64,000 bases of DNA from Rhodococcus sp. HNM0569 (GTDB lineage: Bacteria; Actinomycetota; Actinomycetes; Mycobacteriales; Mycobacteriaceae), in contig NZ_JAASAE010000005.1 in assembly GCF_012726205.1 (NCBI RefSeq), positions 186,001 through 250,000 of the forward strand. The letters run 5' to 3'. The notes beneath the pieces are model-generated. The model had not been told where the DNA came from and ran no database searches. It was given only the letters and a program-made list of their open reading frames with translations. Positions 9,539 through 18,156 of the stretch are shown piece by piece (position 1 is the stretch's first letter; each line of letters begins with the position of its first letter). The position numbers and the translations under genes were made by a program.

Positions 9539-10924
9539 ATGACAGCGGTGAACGACGCGGCGACCACGCCGCGCAGAGTGTCCGGTGGTGAAGGCGAGCA
9601 CGGTCATCTCGACGAGATGGCGACCGACCCCATCGGCTTGTTCCGGCGCGTACGCGCGGAATGCGGCGACGCGGGCATCTTCCAGTTGGCCGACCGCGAG
9701 GTGGTGCTGGTGTCCGGCGCGTCGGCCAACGAGGAGTTCTTCCGAGCTCCCGAGGACGATCTCGACCAGGCCGCGGCGTACCCGTTCATGACGCCCGTGT
9801 TCGGCGAGGGCGTCGTGTTCGACGCGAGTCCCGAACGGCGCGCCGAGATGCTGCACAACCAAGCACTCAAGGGCGCGCACATGAAGCAGCACGCGGTCAC
9901 GATTCCGAACGAGGTCGAGCGCATCATCGCGAACTGGGGCGACGAGGGCGAGATCGATCTGCTCGAGTTCTTCGCCGAGCTCACCCTCTACACGTCGTCC
10001 GCGTGCCTCATCGGCCCGCGTTTCCGGGAAGAGCTCGACGCGCACATCGCGCACCTGTACCACGAACTGGAGAAGGGCACCGACCCGCTCGCGTACGTCG
10101 ACGCGCACGCCGACATCGAGAGTTTCCGACGTCGCGACTCCGCGCGCGCCGAACTCGTCGAGTTCATCAGCGGGGTCATGGACCGTCGCGTCGCGTCGCC
10201 GCCCACCGACGACAGTCAACGCGACCTGCTCGACGTCCTCGTGTCGATCCGCGACGACGACGGCAACCTGCGATTCTCGCCCGACACGGTGACCGGCATC
10301 TTCATCTCGATGATGTTCGCGGGTCATCACACGACGTCCGGCACCGCGGCGTGGAATCTGATCGAGCTGTTGCGCCATCCCGACTACATGAAGCAGGTCT
10401 ACGACGAGCTCGACGAGCTCTACACCGACAAGGGCGACGGCAGGCCCGAGTACAGCTTCGCCGCGATGCGGCAGATTCCGAAGCTCGAGTCGTCGCTCAA
10501 GGAGACCCTGCGGATGCATCCGCCGCTGATCATTCTGATGCGGGTCGTACAGAACGACTTCACGATCGGCGACGTCGATATTCGGGCGGGGCAGTCCGTC
10601 GCGGTGTCGCCCGCGGTCTCCAATCGCTTGCCCGAGGATTTTCCCGAGCCCGACACCTTCGACCCCGACCGGTATTTCGAGCCGCGTCAGGAGGATCTGG
10701 CGAACCGCTGGACGTGGATTCCGTTCGGCGCGGGCAGGCATCGTTGCGTCGGCGCCCAGTTCGCCATGATGCAGCTCAAAGCCATCTTCTCGGTGCTCTT
10801 CCAGAACTACGACTTCGAGATGGCGCAGCCCGCCGACTCGTATCGCAACGACCACTCGAAGATGGTCGTCCAGCTCCAGCAGCCGTGCCGCGTCCGCTAT
10901 CGCAGGCGTGCGTCCGCGCGCTGA
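9539..10924 (+). CDS. cyp51: Cytochrome P450 of the CYP51 (sterol 14-alpha-demethylase) family
   Basis: This 461-residue soluble P450 has the I-helix MMFAGHHTTSGT, the ExxR motif KETLRMHP and the haem-cysteine loop FGAGRHRCVGAQ. The stretch YPFMTPVFGEGVVFDASPER and the closing YRNDHSKMVVQL are, from memory, nearly the same as in M. tuberculosis CYP51, so assignment to this family is firm. A good ribosome site (gagagga) precedes the ATG. In M. tuberculosis a ferredoxin gene follows cyp51; none does here, so redox partners must come from elsewhere. The natural bacterial substrate is uncertain. Confidence 0.95.
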   Translation: MTAVNDAATTPRRVSGGEGEHGHLDEMATDPIGLFRRVRAECGDAGIFQLADREVVLVSGASANEEFFRAPEDDLDQAAAYPFMTPVFGEGVVFDASPERRAEMLHNQALKGAHMKQHAVTIPNEVERIIANWGDEGEIDLLEFFAELTLYTSSACLIGPRFREELDAHIAHLYHELEKGTDPLAYVDAHADIESFRRRDSARAELVEFISGVMDRRVASPPTDDSQRDLLDVLVSIRDDDGNLRFSPDTVTGIFISMMFAGHHTTSGTAAWNLIELLRHPDYMKQVYDELDELYTDKGDGRPEYSFAAMRQIPKLESSLKETLRMHPPLIILMRVVQNDFTIGDVDIRAGQSVAVSPAVSNRLPEDFPEPDTFDPDRYFEPRQEDLANRWTWIPFGAGRHRCVGAQFAMMQLKAIFSVLFQNYDFEMAQPADSYRNDHSKMVVQLQQPCRVRYRRRASAR

Positions 10925-11013
10925 TGGCTGCCCAGTAGCTGTTTCGCCCAGCAGATTCTCGACAGTTTCACCCAGATGGTAGGTCTCACTCGACGGAAGG
11001 CCGGTGCAACACG

Positions 11014-11556
11014 ATGTCGTTCGACAGAAGTGAACTCGAAGAGATGAAGGAACGTTGGGTCGCCGCCAACGTGGAGTGCGAGAAGGCAGGTGACTGGAAG
11101 CCGCTCGCCGACTTCTACACGCCCGACGCGACGTACGGCTGGAACTACGGTCCACAACAGGATTTCATGGCAGTGGGGCGCGACGAGATCCGCGAACTCG
11201 CGCTCGGGCAGGAGATGCAGGGCCTCGAAGGCTGGACGTATCCGTACCAGGCGTGGGTCATCGACGACACCACGGGCGACATGATCGGACTGTGGAAGCA
11301 GATCAACGAACGCAGCCGCGCCGACGGCTCGCGGTACGGCGTACACGGCATCGGCGGCAGCTGGTTCAAGTATGCGGGCGACTTCCAATTCGGTTGGCAG
11401 CGCGACTTCTTCGACTTCGGGAATGTGTCCGCGCTGTTCCTCGAGATGATCACCGACGACGCGCTCTCGGACGGCATGCAGGCACGCATCGCCAAGTCGG
11501 GTGCGGAGCTGCCCGGGTGGTACAAGGTCGGCACCGCCCCCGTGGAACTGTGGTGA
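11014..11556 (+). CDS. NTF2-like (SnoaL-type) protein
   Basis: This 180-residue protein resembles the NTF2 fold. It has a long first helix (LEEMKERWVAANVECEKAGDW), then ADFYTPDATYGWNYGP, then a series of aromatic-rich strands. Such proteins act as small cyclases, isomerases or ligand-binding proteins. Place between CYP51 and a monooxygenase suggests a role in the same steroid- or terpenoid-like pathway. I cannot name the reaction. The C-terminal 45 residues form a separate helical tail ending WYKVGTAPVELW. Confidence 0.7.
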   Translation: MSFDRSELEEMKERWVAANVECEKAGDWKPLADFYTPDATYGWNYGPQQDFMAVGRDEIRELALGQEMQGLEGWTYPYQAWVIDDTTGDMIGLWKQINERSRADGSRYGVHGIGGSWFKYAGDFQFGWQRDFFDFGNVSALFLEMITDDALSDGMQARIAKSGAELPGWYKVGTAPVELW

Positions 11557-11560
11557 CGCC

Positions 11561-12793
11561 GTGAGCTATCGGCAACTCGAGCGAGCGCAGCTCGCCGCCC
11601 TCGTGCCCGAACTGCTGCTCGCGGGTCAGCTGATCGATCGAAGCGGCATGGCCCATGTGATCGGCGCGTTCGGCCGCGAGACCATGACAGAGGTCGCGAT
11701 CGAAGAGTGGATGGCCGCGAGTCCGGTCTACACGTCGCGTATGCGGTCGATGCTCGGCGTGGACGGCGACGGCGTGGAGGACATGTTCAAATGCCTGCAG
11801 TTCGACATCGGCGCGCCCCCGCAGTTCATGGACTTCCGCTACTCGATCGACGACAAATACCACGGCTCGTTCCACCTGGACCATTGCGGCGCGCTGATCG
11901 ACGTCGAGCCGATGGGCGAGGAGTACGTGCAGGCGATGTGCCACGACATCGAGGATCCGACCTTCGATGCGACCGCGATCGCGACGAATCGCCGCGCCCG
12001 GATCCGTCCGGTGCACCGGCCGCCGCGTACTCCGGCGGACCGGCATCCGCACTGTGAATGGACCGTCACGATCGAACCCGACCGTGACGAGCTTCCGTTA
12101 CCCGCCGCGGCCGAACGGATGCAGACGACGCGCGCAGCGAAAACCGTTCTCTCGGAGGTCGATCCGTCCGACGAAGGGCGCAGCGACTACTCCGGTCCGC
12201 TGCTCGCCGACGTCCGATGGGACGAGTGGTCGCACTCGGCGCTCGTGCGCATCGCGGAGGAGACTGCGCTGCAACATCACCTCCTGGCGCTCGGTTTCGT
12301 GTGGTCGGTCCGCGAACGGTCCGCCGAACTGGTGTCGGGCGTCGTCGTCAAACAGATGACGGGCATCGCGGGGCTGACGTCCGAACGTCTGCGCCACGCA
12401 CTGGATCTCGGCGGCGACGCGGCCGCCCTCGAACAGGTACTGCGACTGCACCCGCTGCTCACGCCCACGCAGTACACCGGGGTGCGCGTCGACCGTGACG
12501 GCGAGCGCGTCACCGTCACGGTCCCGCTGGGCGGCGACGCGGTCCAGGACGGGGAGTGGCTCGCCTTCCTGGGGGTCGACGAACTGGCACCGCTGCGTGC
12601 CGCATTCGTCGGCGTCGATCCCACCTGGTCGGACGTGTCCGCGCGCGAGCACGACGGCGAGCTGGTCGTGACGGTCGGGCGCGGTGCGCCCGCGGACGAG
12701 CCGGGTGAGGTCGCGGTCGCGCGCTTCTCCACGGGTGCCGGCTTCCAGTTCGAGAATCGCGGTATCCCGCTCTCGATCACTCCGGTGCACTGA
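11561..12793 (+). CDS. Conserved hypothetical protein of the CYP51 cluster
   Basis: I do not recognise this 410-residue protein with confidence. The GTG at 11561 follows the previous stop by four bases. The N-terminal 130 residues contain a cysteine/histidine-rich segment, FHLDHCGALIDVEPMG followed by MCHDIEDPTFD. This faintly recalls the ATC-hydrolase fold, but I would not assign it. The segment RARIRPVHRPPRTP and a second region with WDEWSHSALVRIAEE and QHHLLALGFVW follow; no membrane segments are seen. Tight spacing with CYP51 and the NTF2-like gene implies a shared pathway. Confidence 0.6.
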   Translation: MSYRQLERAQLAALVPELLLAGQLIDRSGMAHVIGAFGRETMTEVAIEEWMAASPVYTSRMRSMLGVDGDGVEDMFKCLQFDIGAPPQFMDFRYSIDDKYHGSFHLDHCGALIDVEPMGEEYVQAMCHDIEDPTFDATAIATNRRARIRPVHRPPRTPADRHPHCEWTVTIEPDRDELPLPAAAERMQTTRAAKTVLSEVDPSDEGRSDYSGPLLADVRWDEWSHSALVRIAEETALQHHLLALGFVWSVRERSAELVSGVVVKQMTGIAGLTSERLRHALDLGGDAAALEQVLRLHPLLTPTQYTGVRVDRDGERVTVTVPLGGDAVQDGEWLAFLGVDELAPLRAAFVGVDPTWSDVSAREHDGELVVTVGRGAPADEPGEVAVARFSTGAGFQFENRGIPLSITPVH

Positions 12794-12808
12794 CGCCGGC
12801 CCAGCCCT

Positions 12809-12843
12809 CACCGGCCTCTCCCGGACAGCGGGAGGGGCCGGTG
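12809..12843. terminator. Stem-loop after the hypothetical gene
   Basis: A 15-bp stem with one G-T wobble (12809-12823 with 12829-12843) and a five-base loop lies 16 bases after the stop. It separates the CYP51 transcript from the monooxygenase unit. Confidence 0.65.
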
Positions 12844-12950
12844 ACGTGCATGGTGCCCAGTTGACAGCCTTGTTGTGCCCGGTTCTTCGGGCTGTTCGCG
12901 GCACTCCCCGGCGGGGATGGTGCCGCTCGCTCGAGGTGAGGATGTGAACA

Positions 12951-14576
12951 GTGAGCACGTGTGACTACGACGTCGTCGTCGTCGGGGCCGGGGTGGCAGG
13001 ACTGTATGCGGTGCACAGGCTGCGTGCGCGCGGCATGCGGGTGCACGGCTACGAGTCGGCGTCCGGCGTCGGCGGCACCTGGTTCCACAACCGGTACCCC
13101 GGCGCTCGGTGCGATGTCGAGAGCGTCGACTACTCGTACTCGTTCTCCGACGAATTGCAGCAGGAGTGGACGTGGAGCGAGCGCTTCGCGACGCAGCCCG
13201 AGATCCTGCGGTACCTCGAGCACGTCGCAGAGCGGTTCGACCTCGCGTCGGCCTTCGAGTTCGACACGCGGGTCACGGCGGCGGTATTCGACGAGGACGG
13301 CGCGCTCTGGACGGTCACCACCGACCGCGGGGTGTCGGTCACCGCGCGCTTCTGCGTCTTCGCGACCGGGTGCCTGTCCGCGACGAATGTTCCGGACATC
13401 CCCGGCCGCGACGACTTCCGTGGCGAGTCGTACCACACGGGTGCGTGGCCGCACGGCGGTGTGTCCTTCGAGGGCAAGCGGGTTGCCGTGATCGGGACGG
13501 GTTCGTCGGGAATCCAGTCGACTCCCCTCATCGCGGAGCAGGCCGAGCACGTGCACGTGTTGCAGCGCAGCGCCAACTACTCGATCCCTGCAGGCAATCG
13601 GCCGCTCACCGCCGACGAGATCGCCCGTACGAAGGCGGAGTACGCAGAACGCAGGCGGCTTTCGCGGCTCAGCGGTGGAGGGTCGCCGTTCACGCCGTAC
13701 CCGAAGGGCGCTCTCGAGGTCGACGCGGCCGAGCGCACCCGTGTGTACGACGAGTGGTGGCAGCGCGGGGGAGTGCTGTTCGGCAAGGCGTTCCCGGACC
13801 AGACGGCGAATCGTGGCGCCAACGACACCGCCCGCGAGTACGCGGAGGCGAAGATCCGCGCGCTGGTGGACGATCCGGTGGTCGCGGACACGCTGATCCC
13901 GAAAGATCACCCGATCGGCACCAAGCGCATCGTCACCGACTCCGGCTACTACGAGTCGTTCAACCGCGACAATGTCTCGCTCGTCGACCTGCCTGCGACT
14001 CCGATCGTGCAGATCGACGCCGCAGGCATCGAGACCACCGCCGGGCATCTCGATCTCGACGTGATCGTCTTCGCCACGGGTTTCGACGCGATGACGGGTG
14101 CCCTCGCGCGCATCGACATCCGCGGGCGTCGCGGCGAACAGCTCGCCGATGCCTGGTCGGCGGGCCCGCGCACCTACCTCGGGCTCGGCGTGCACGGCTT
14201 CCCGAACATGTTCGTCCTCACCGGTCCCGGCAGTCCGAGCGTGCTCGCGAACATGGTGCTCGCCGCCGAACAGCATGTCGACTGGGTCGCCGGTGTGCTC
14301 GACCACATGGATGCGCTGGGTGCGCAGACCATCGAGGCGACCGAGGATGCGGTCGACGCCTGGGTCGACGAGTGCAACGAGCGTGCGTCGGCAACGCTGT
14401 TTCCACAAGCGAACTCGTGGTACATGGGCGCGAATGTGCCAGGCAAGCCACGTGTGTTCATGCCGTACATCGGCGGCTTCGGCAACTACTCCCGCATGTG
14501 CGACGAGATCGCCGACGCGGGGTACAAGGGATTCGAGTTCGCCGGCATCGACCCGGCGGGGCGGGAGAGGGCATGA
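12951..14576 (+). CDS. Flavoprotein Baeyer-Villiger monooxygenase
   Basis: This 541-residue enzyme has an FAD Rossmann motif VVGAGVAGL near residue 10 and GGTWFHNRYPGARCD. The Baeyer-Villiger fingerprint FRGESYHTGAWP lies at about 156-167, with a second Rossmann motif VIGTGSSG near 181 for NADPH. The C-terminal ATGFDAMTGAL segment is also typical. It inserts an oxygen next to a ketone to give an ester or lactone. The esterase gene overlaps its stop, which matches a ketone-to-ester-to-hydrolysis sequence. Substrate is unknown; cyclohexanone or steroid-type ketones are possible. Confidence 0.93.
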   Translation: MSTCDYDVVVVGAGVAGLYAVHRLRARGMRVHGYESASGVGGTWFHNRYPGARCDVESVDYSYSFSDELQQEWTWSERFATQPEILRYLEHVAERFDLASAFEFDTRVTAAVFDEDGALWTVTTDRGVSVTARFCVFATGCLSATNVPDIPGRDDFRGESYHTGAWPHGGVSFEGKRVAVIGTGSSGIQSTPLIAEQAEHVHVLQRSANYSIPAGNRPLTADEIARTKAEYAERRRLSRLSGGGSPFTPYPKGALEVDAAERTRVYDEWWQRGGVLFGKAFPDQTANRGANDTAREYAEAKIRALVDDPVVADTLIPKDHPIGTKRIVTDSGYYESFNRDNVSLVDLPATPIVQIDAAGIETTAGHLDLDVIVFATGFDAMTGALARIDIRGRRGEQLADAWSAGPRTYLGLGVHGFPNMFVLTGPGSPSVLANMVLAAEQHVDWVAGVLDHMDALGAQTIEATEDAVDAWVDECNERASATLFPQANSWYMGANVPGKPRVFMPYIGGFGNYSRMCDEIADAGYKGFEFAGIDPAGRERA

Positions 14577-15523
14577 GCACATCGCACTCCGGTAGCCGAC
14601 GCGTCGACCTCGACCCCGAGGTCGAGAACATGCTCGCGGCGCTCGAGGCGGGCTTTCCCGACGTCACGGCGTTCGAGCCGGCAGCGCTGCGCGAGATGAT
14701 CCGGTCCCGTCGCGGCGGCGTCGGCAGCGAGCCCGCGATGCGCTCGGTGGAAGACTTCACGATCGACGGGCCGGGAGGCGCCGTCCCGGTCCGCATCTAC
14801 CGCCCGCACAGCGAGCGCGAGCGGATGCCGGTCGTCGTGTTCGCGCACGGCGGCGGCTTCGTGTTCTGCGATCTCGACAGCCACGACGAGACGTGCCGGT
14901 CGATCGCCGACCAGGTCGATGCCGTCGTCGTGTCGGTGGACTACCGGCTCGCGCCCGAGCACCGTGGTCCGGCCGCGATGGAGGACGTGTACGCGGCCCT
15001 CGTGTGGGTGCACGAGAACGTCGACGCGCTCGGCGGCCGCGCGGACCGCGTCGCCGTCGCGGGGGACAGCGCGGGCGGCAATCTCGCCGCCACCGTGTCG
15101 CTCGCCGCACGCGACCGCGGCGGACCGGCCGTGGCTGCCCAGTTCCTGCTCTACCCGGTGATCGACGACGACTTCGACACCGGCTCGTACCGCGAGTACG
15201 GCACCGGCTACTACAACACCGAGGCCGCGATGCGGTGGTACTGGAGCCACTACGCGCCGGGAGGCAGTGACGACCCGTATGTGGTCCCGACCAAGGCCGC
15301 CGACCTCGGCGGCCTGCCGCGTGCCGTCGTCGTCACCGCCGAGCTCGACCCGCTGCGCGACGGTGGCGAACGCTACGCCGCGCTGCTTTCGGACGCGGGC
15401 GGGGACGTGCGGGTGCACCGCTGCGACGGCCTGTTCCACGGATTCCTCGCGTTTCCCGTGCTCGCGGCAGCCGTGCCTGCGCGCGAGAAGATCTGGCAGA
15501 TGATGCGTGACGCGCTCGCGTGA
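14573..15523 (+). CDS. Alpha/beta hydrolase, hormone-sensitive-lipase-type esterase
   Basis: This 316-residue protein shows the HSL-family oxyanion motif FAHGGGFVF near residue 92, YRLAPEH, the nucleophile elbow VAGDSAGGN and the catalytic Asp/His regions ELDPLRDGGERY and HGFLAF. The ATG overlaps the monooxygenase stop, so the two are coupled. The likely job is hydrolysis of the ester or lactone made by that enzyme, an inference from gene order. Confidence 0.92.
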   Translation: MSTSHSGSRRVDLDPEVENMLAALEAGFPDVTAFEPAALREMIRSRRGGVGSEPAMRSVEDFTIDGPGGAVPVRIYRPHSERERMPVVVFAHGGGFVFCDLDSHDETCRSIADQVDAVVVSVDYRLAPEHRGPAAMEDVYAALVWVHENVDALGGRADRVAVAGDSAGGNLAATVSLAARDRGGPAVAAQFLLYPVIDDDFDTGSYREYGTGYYNTEAAMRWYWSHYAPGGSDDPYVVPTKAADLGGLPRAVVVTAELDPLRDGGERYAALLSDAGGDVRVHRCDGLFHGFLAFPVLAAAVPAREKIWQMMRDALA

Positions 15524-15692
15524 CGTGCGCCGAGCCGGGGCGCGACGGTCCCGTTGTCCCGGTGAGCGGGCACGACGCGACGCGCGCGGCCCGGTTCGGT
15601 CGATCATCGACGCGAGCGTCGCACCGGTCTGCCGTGCGGCGACCGAACGAGTACCGCTGCGGATGCAGTGACACGAGAAATGAGGTGTGGAC

Positions 15693-17387
15693 ATGACCGA
15701 GTCGAACGGGGCGACGTCACCCGACGTGGTGGTCGATCTACTGGTGATCGGGTCGGGCACCGGGCTGTCGGCCGCGCTCGCCGCGCACGACGCCGGTCTG
15801 AGCGTGCTCGTCGTCGAGAAGGCCGAGCATGTGGGCGGGTCGACCGCGCGTTCCGGTGGTGCATTCTGGGTGCCGTCGAATCCGGTGCTGCGCAAGTCGG
15901 TTCCGGACGACACCGAGGACGAGGCGCGCCTGTACCTGCAGTCGGTCGTCGGCGACAGCGCGCCTGCCGAGCGCCGTGAGGCGTACGTCGACCACGGTGC
16001 GGCGACGGTCGAGATGCTCGCCCGCAAGACGCCCGCGAAATTCTTCTGGGCCTCCGGCTACTCGGACTATCACCCCGAACTGCCCGGCGGTTCCGCTGTC
16101 GGCCGCTCGTGCGAGTGCAAGCCGTTCGACGTGTCGGTGCTCGGCGCCGAGCGGGCACGACTGCGTCCCGGGCTCATGAAGGCGTCGCTGCCCATGCCGG
16201 TCACCGGCGCCGACTACAAGTGGTTCAATCTCATCGCGCGTACACCGCTGCGCTCGTTCCCGCGTGCGCTCAAGGCGCTCGCGACCGGCCTCGGTGGGCT
16301 CGCGTTCAAGCGTGAGTACGTCGCGGGCGGCCAGGCGCTCGCCGCGGCGCTGTTCGCCGGGGCGGTGCGCGCGGGCATCCCGATCTGGACCGAGAGCCCG
16401 CTGGTGTCGCTCGTCGACGAGGGCGGACGTGTCGCCGGCGCCGTCGTGCGGCACGAGGGCAAGGAGAAGCGGATCGAGGCCCGCAAGGGTGTCGTGCTCG
16501 CGGCAGGTGGCTTCGACCACGACATGGAGATGCGGCGCAAGTTCCAGTCGGAGCGGCTCGGCGAACACGCCAGCCTCGGCGCGAACCACAACACCGGCGA
16601 CGCGATCAAGCTCGGCCAGGACCTCGGGGCCGCGCTCGTGTCGATGGACCAGGCGTGGTGGTTCCCGGCCGTCGCGGCGCCCGAGGGCGGTCAGCCCGCG
16701 GTCCTGCTCGCCGAGCGTGCGTTGCCCGGATCGTTCGTCGTCGACCAGTCGGGCCGTCGCTTCGTCAACGAAGCCACCGACTACATGACCTTCGGTCAGA
16801 CGATCCTGCAGCGTGAACGCAACGGCGACCCGGTCGACGAGATGTGGCTCGTGTTCGACCAGCGCTACCGCAACAGCTACCTGTTCGGCGGCGGCATCTT
16901 CCCCCGTCAGGAACTGCCCGGCCGGTGGTACCGCGACGGGATCGCGCACAAGGCGACCGACGTCGCGAGCCTCGCGCGCGCGATCGGCGTTCCGGAGGAT
17001 GCCTTCGTCGAGACGGTCGAGCGCTTCGACTCGATGGCCGAACTGGGCAACGACCACGACTTCGGCCGCGGACGCAGCGCGTACGACCGCTACTACGGCG
17101 ATCCGACGATCACCCCGAACCCGAACCTGCGTCCGCTCGAAAAGGGCACGCTCTACGCCGTCAAGATGGTGCTGAGCGACCTCGGCACGTGCGGCGGCCT
17201 GCGGGCCGACGACCGCGCCCGCGTCCTGCGGGAGGACGGTTCGGCGATCGACGGCCTCTACGCGATCGGCAACACCGCGGGCAACGCCTTCGGCAACCGG
17301 TACCCGGGTGCGGGCGCGACGATCGGGCAGGGCCTCGTCTACGGCTACATCGCGGCCCAGCACGCGGCGGGACGGCTGCCTGCCTGA
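15693..17387 (+). CDS. KstD-like FAD-binding dehydrogenase (3-ketosteroid delta-1-dehydrogenase family)
   Basis: This 564-residue flavoprotein has the N-terminal VIGSGTGLSAAL dinucleotide motif, EKAEHVGGSTARSGGAFWVP, GYSDYHPELPGG and the C-terminal GNRYPGAGATIGQG. In known KstD enzymes the Tyr and Gly of YPGAG help polarise the 3-keto group, and a Tyr in the GYxDY region is catalytic. All three are present. I preferred ATG 15693 because gagg lies seven bases before it; GTG 15687 is the alternative. Delta-1 dehydrogenation of a 3-ketosteroid or related ring ketone is likely, but paralogues vary. Confidence 0.88.
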   Translation: MTESNGATSPDVVVDLLVIGSGTGLSAALAAHDAGLSVLVVEKAEHVGGSTARSGGAFWVPSNPVLRKSVPDDTEDEARLYLQSVVGDSAPAERREAYVDHGAATVEMLARKTPAKFFWASGYSDYHPELPGGSAVGRSCECKPFDVSVLGAERARLRPGLMKASLPMPVTGADYKWFNLIARTPLRSFPRALKALATGLGGLAFKREYVAGGQALAAALFAGAVRAGIPIWTESPLVSLVDEGGRVAGAVVRHEGKEKRIEARKGVVLAAGGFDHDMEMRRKFQSERLGEHASLGANHNTGDAIKLGQDLGAALVSMDQAWWFPAVAAPEGGQPAVLLAERALPGSFVVDQSGRRFVNEATDYMTFGQTILQRERNGDPVDEMWLVFDQRYRNSYLFGGGIFPRQELPGRWYRDGIAHKATDVASLARAIGVPEDAFVETVERFDSMAELGNDHDFGRGRSAYDRYYGDPTITPNPNLRPLEKGTLYAVKMVLSDLGTCGGLRADDRARVLREDGSAIDGLYAIGNTAGNAFGNRYPGAGATIGQGLVYGYIAAQHAAGRLPA

Positions 17388-17408
17388 CGACTCCGTACGC
17401 TGACGGCG

Positions 17409-17444
17409 GCGAGGGACTGGCACTCACCCGTGCCAGTCCCTCGC
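17409..17444. terminator. Strong stem-loop after the KstD-like gene
   Basis: A perfect 15-bp stem (17409-17423 with 17430-17444) with a six-base loop starts 22 bases after the stop. It marks the end of chromosomal sequence that I can recognise on the left of the integrated element. Confidence 0.8.
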
Positions 17445-17648
17445 GCCGCCGTACTGTAGGTCCTCACGCTGGTGCGCGGCAGGACTCGTCCCACGGCTGA
17501 CCGGATGCGCATTCGTCACTGGTAGGGCGGCGGCCGTGCGGTGCCACGCCGGTCGAATCTTCGGGCACGATGATCGCCGCCCGGCAGCCTGGAGACGCAT
17601 GGCGTCCGACACACAGGTCGCGGCGCGAATCCGGCGCAGAAAAGCGCT
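17445..17648. other. Probable left junction zone of the integrated element
   Basis: No gene is evident here. Base use changes from the GC-rich core to the more mixed composition of the element. At 17469-17500 the minus strand reads like a decayed tRNA 3' half. It contains CGAGTC in the T-loop position, a CCG, and a terminal CACCAG, all shared with the 3' end of the tRNA-Leu at 43382-43458. Serine integrases need only a short common core, so attL cannot be fixed by eye. Confidence 0.3.
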
Positions 17649-18134
17649 GTGAACTGGGATGTGCTGGTGCACCTCGCTGGGTGGTTCTCAAACCCGCGCA
17701 AGCCCCTCATGACGCTGATTCGCCGGGTTCTGCGGGGAACGCGGCGCTCGGTGTCGCGTCCTGAGCGTGAGCCTATCGAGGATGTACGCGGCCCGGTCGC
17801 GGAGAATTCGCCTCGTCCTCAAACCCGTTTGAGTGTCCCGAATCGCGCCGCGCTGGCCGAGGAGTATGCCAAGGGAGTGCCGGTCGATGAGCTGGTGCGG
17901 CGGTTCGGGGTACATCGCACGACTGTGCATCGGCTCGCTGCACAGGCAGGTGTCGCGGTGCGTCGTCGTGGTCTGGATGAACGTGGGCGTCGAGAAGCTG
18001 CGCGGCTGTACGAGAAGGGCATGACGCTCGAAGAGGTCGCTGCCAAGTTGGGTGTCGGTGACGAGACGGTGCGCTCTGCGGTCGTCACTTCTGGCGGGAC
18101 GATTCGCCAACGTGGCCGCCGTCCGTCTCTCTAG
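17649..18134 (+). CDS. Small DNA-binding protein with two helix-turn-helix units
   Basis: Up to 161 residues, basic. Two similar HTH units occur in tandem: RAALAEEYAKGVPVDELVRR followed by FGVHRTTVHRLAAQAGV, and REAARLYEKGMTLEEVAAK followed by LGVGDETVRSAVV. Both resemble the C-terminal DNA-binding unit of serine resolvases, but there is no catalytic domain. The start is uncertain: GTG 17649 gives the longest form, ATG 17709 gives 141 residues, and neither has a clear ribosome site. It is the first gene of the element and could be a regulator or directionality factor. It converges on the next gene. Confidence 0.6.
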   Translation: MNWDVLVHLAGWFSNPRKPLMTLIRRVLRGTRRSVSRPEREPIEDVRGPVAENSPRPQTRLSVPNRAALAEEYAKGVPVDELVRRFGVHRTTVHRLAAQAGVAVRRRGLDERGRREAARLYEKGMTLEEVAAKLGVGDETVRSAVVTSGGTIRQRGRRPSL

Positions 18135-18156
18135 TCAAGTTCGGAGAGGGACGATG

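Noticed and set aside
17673-17710. A second tRNA-like 3' end (ctggtgcacctcgctgggtg) as the attL site
   Set aside because: The reverse complement ends in GCACCA, but the T-loop position reads TGAGAAC and the stem does not pair well. It also falls inside the tandem-HTH coding frame, so chance is likelier.
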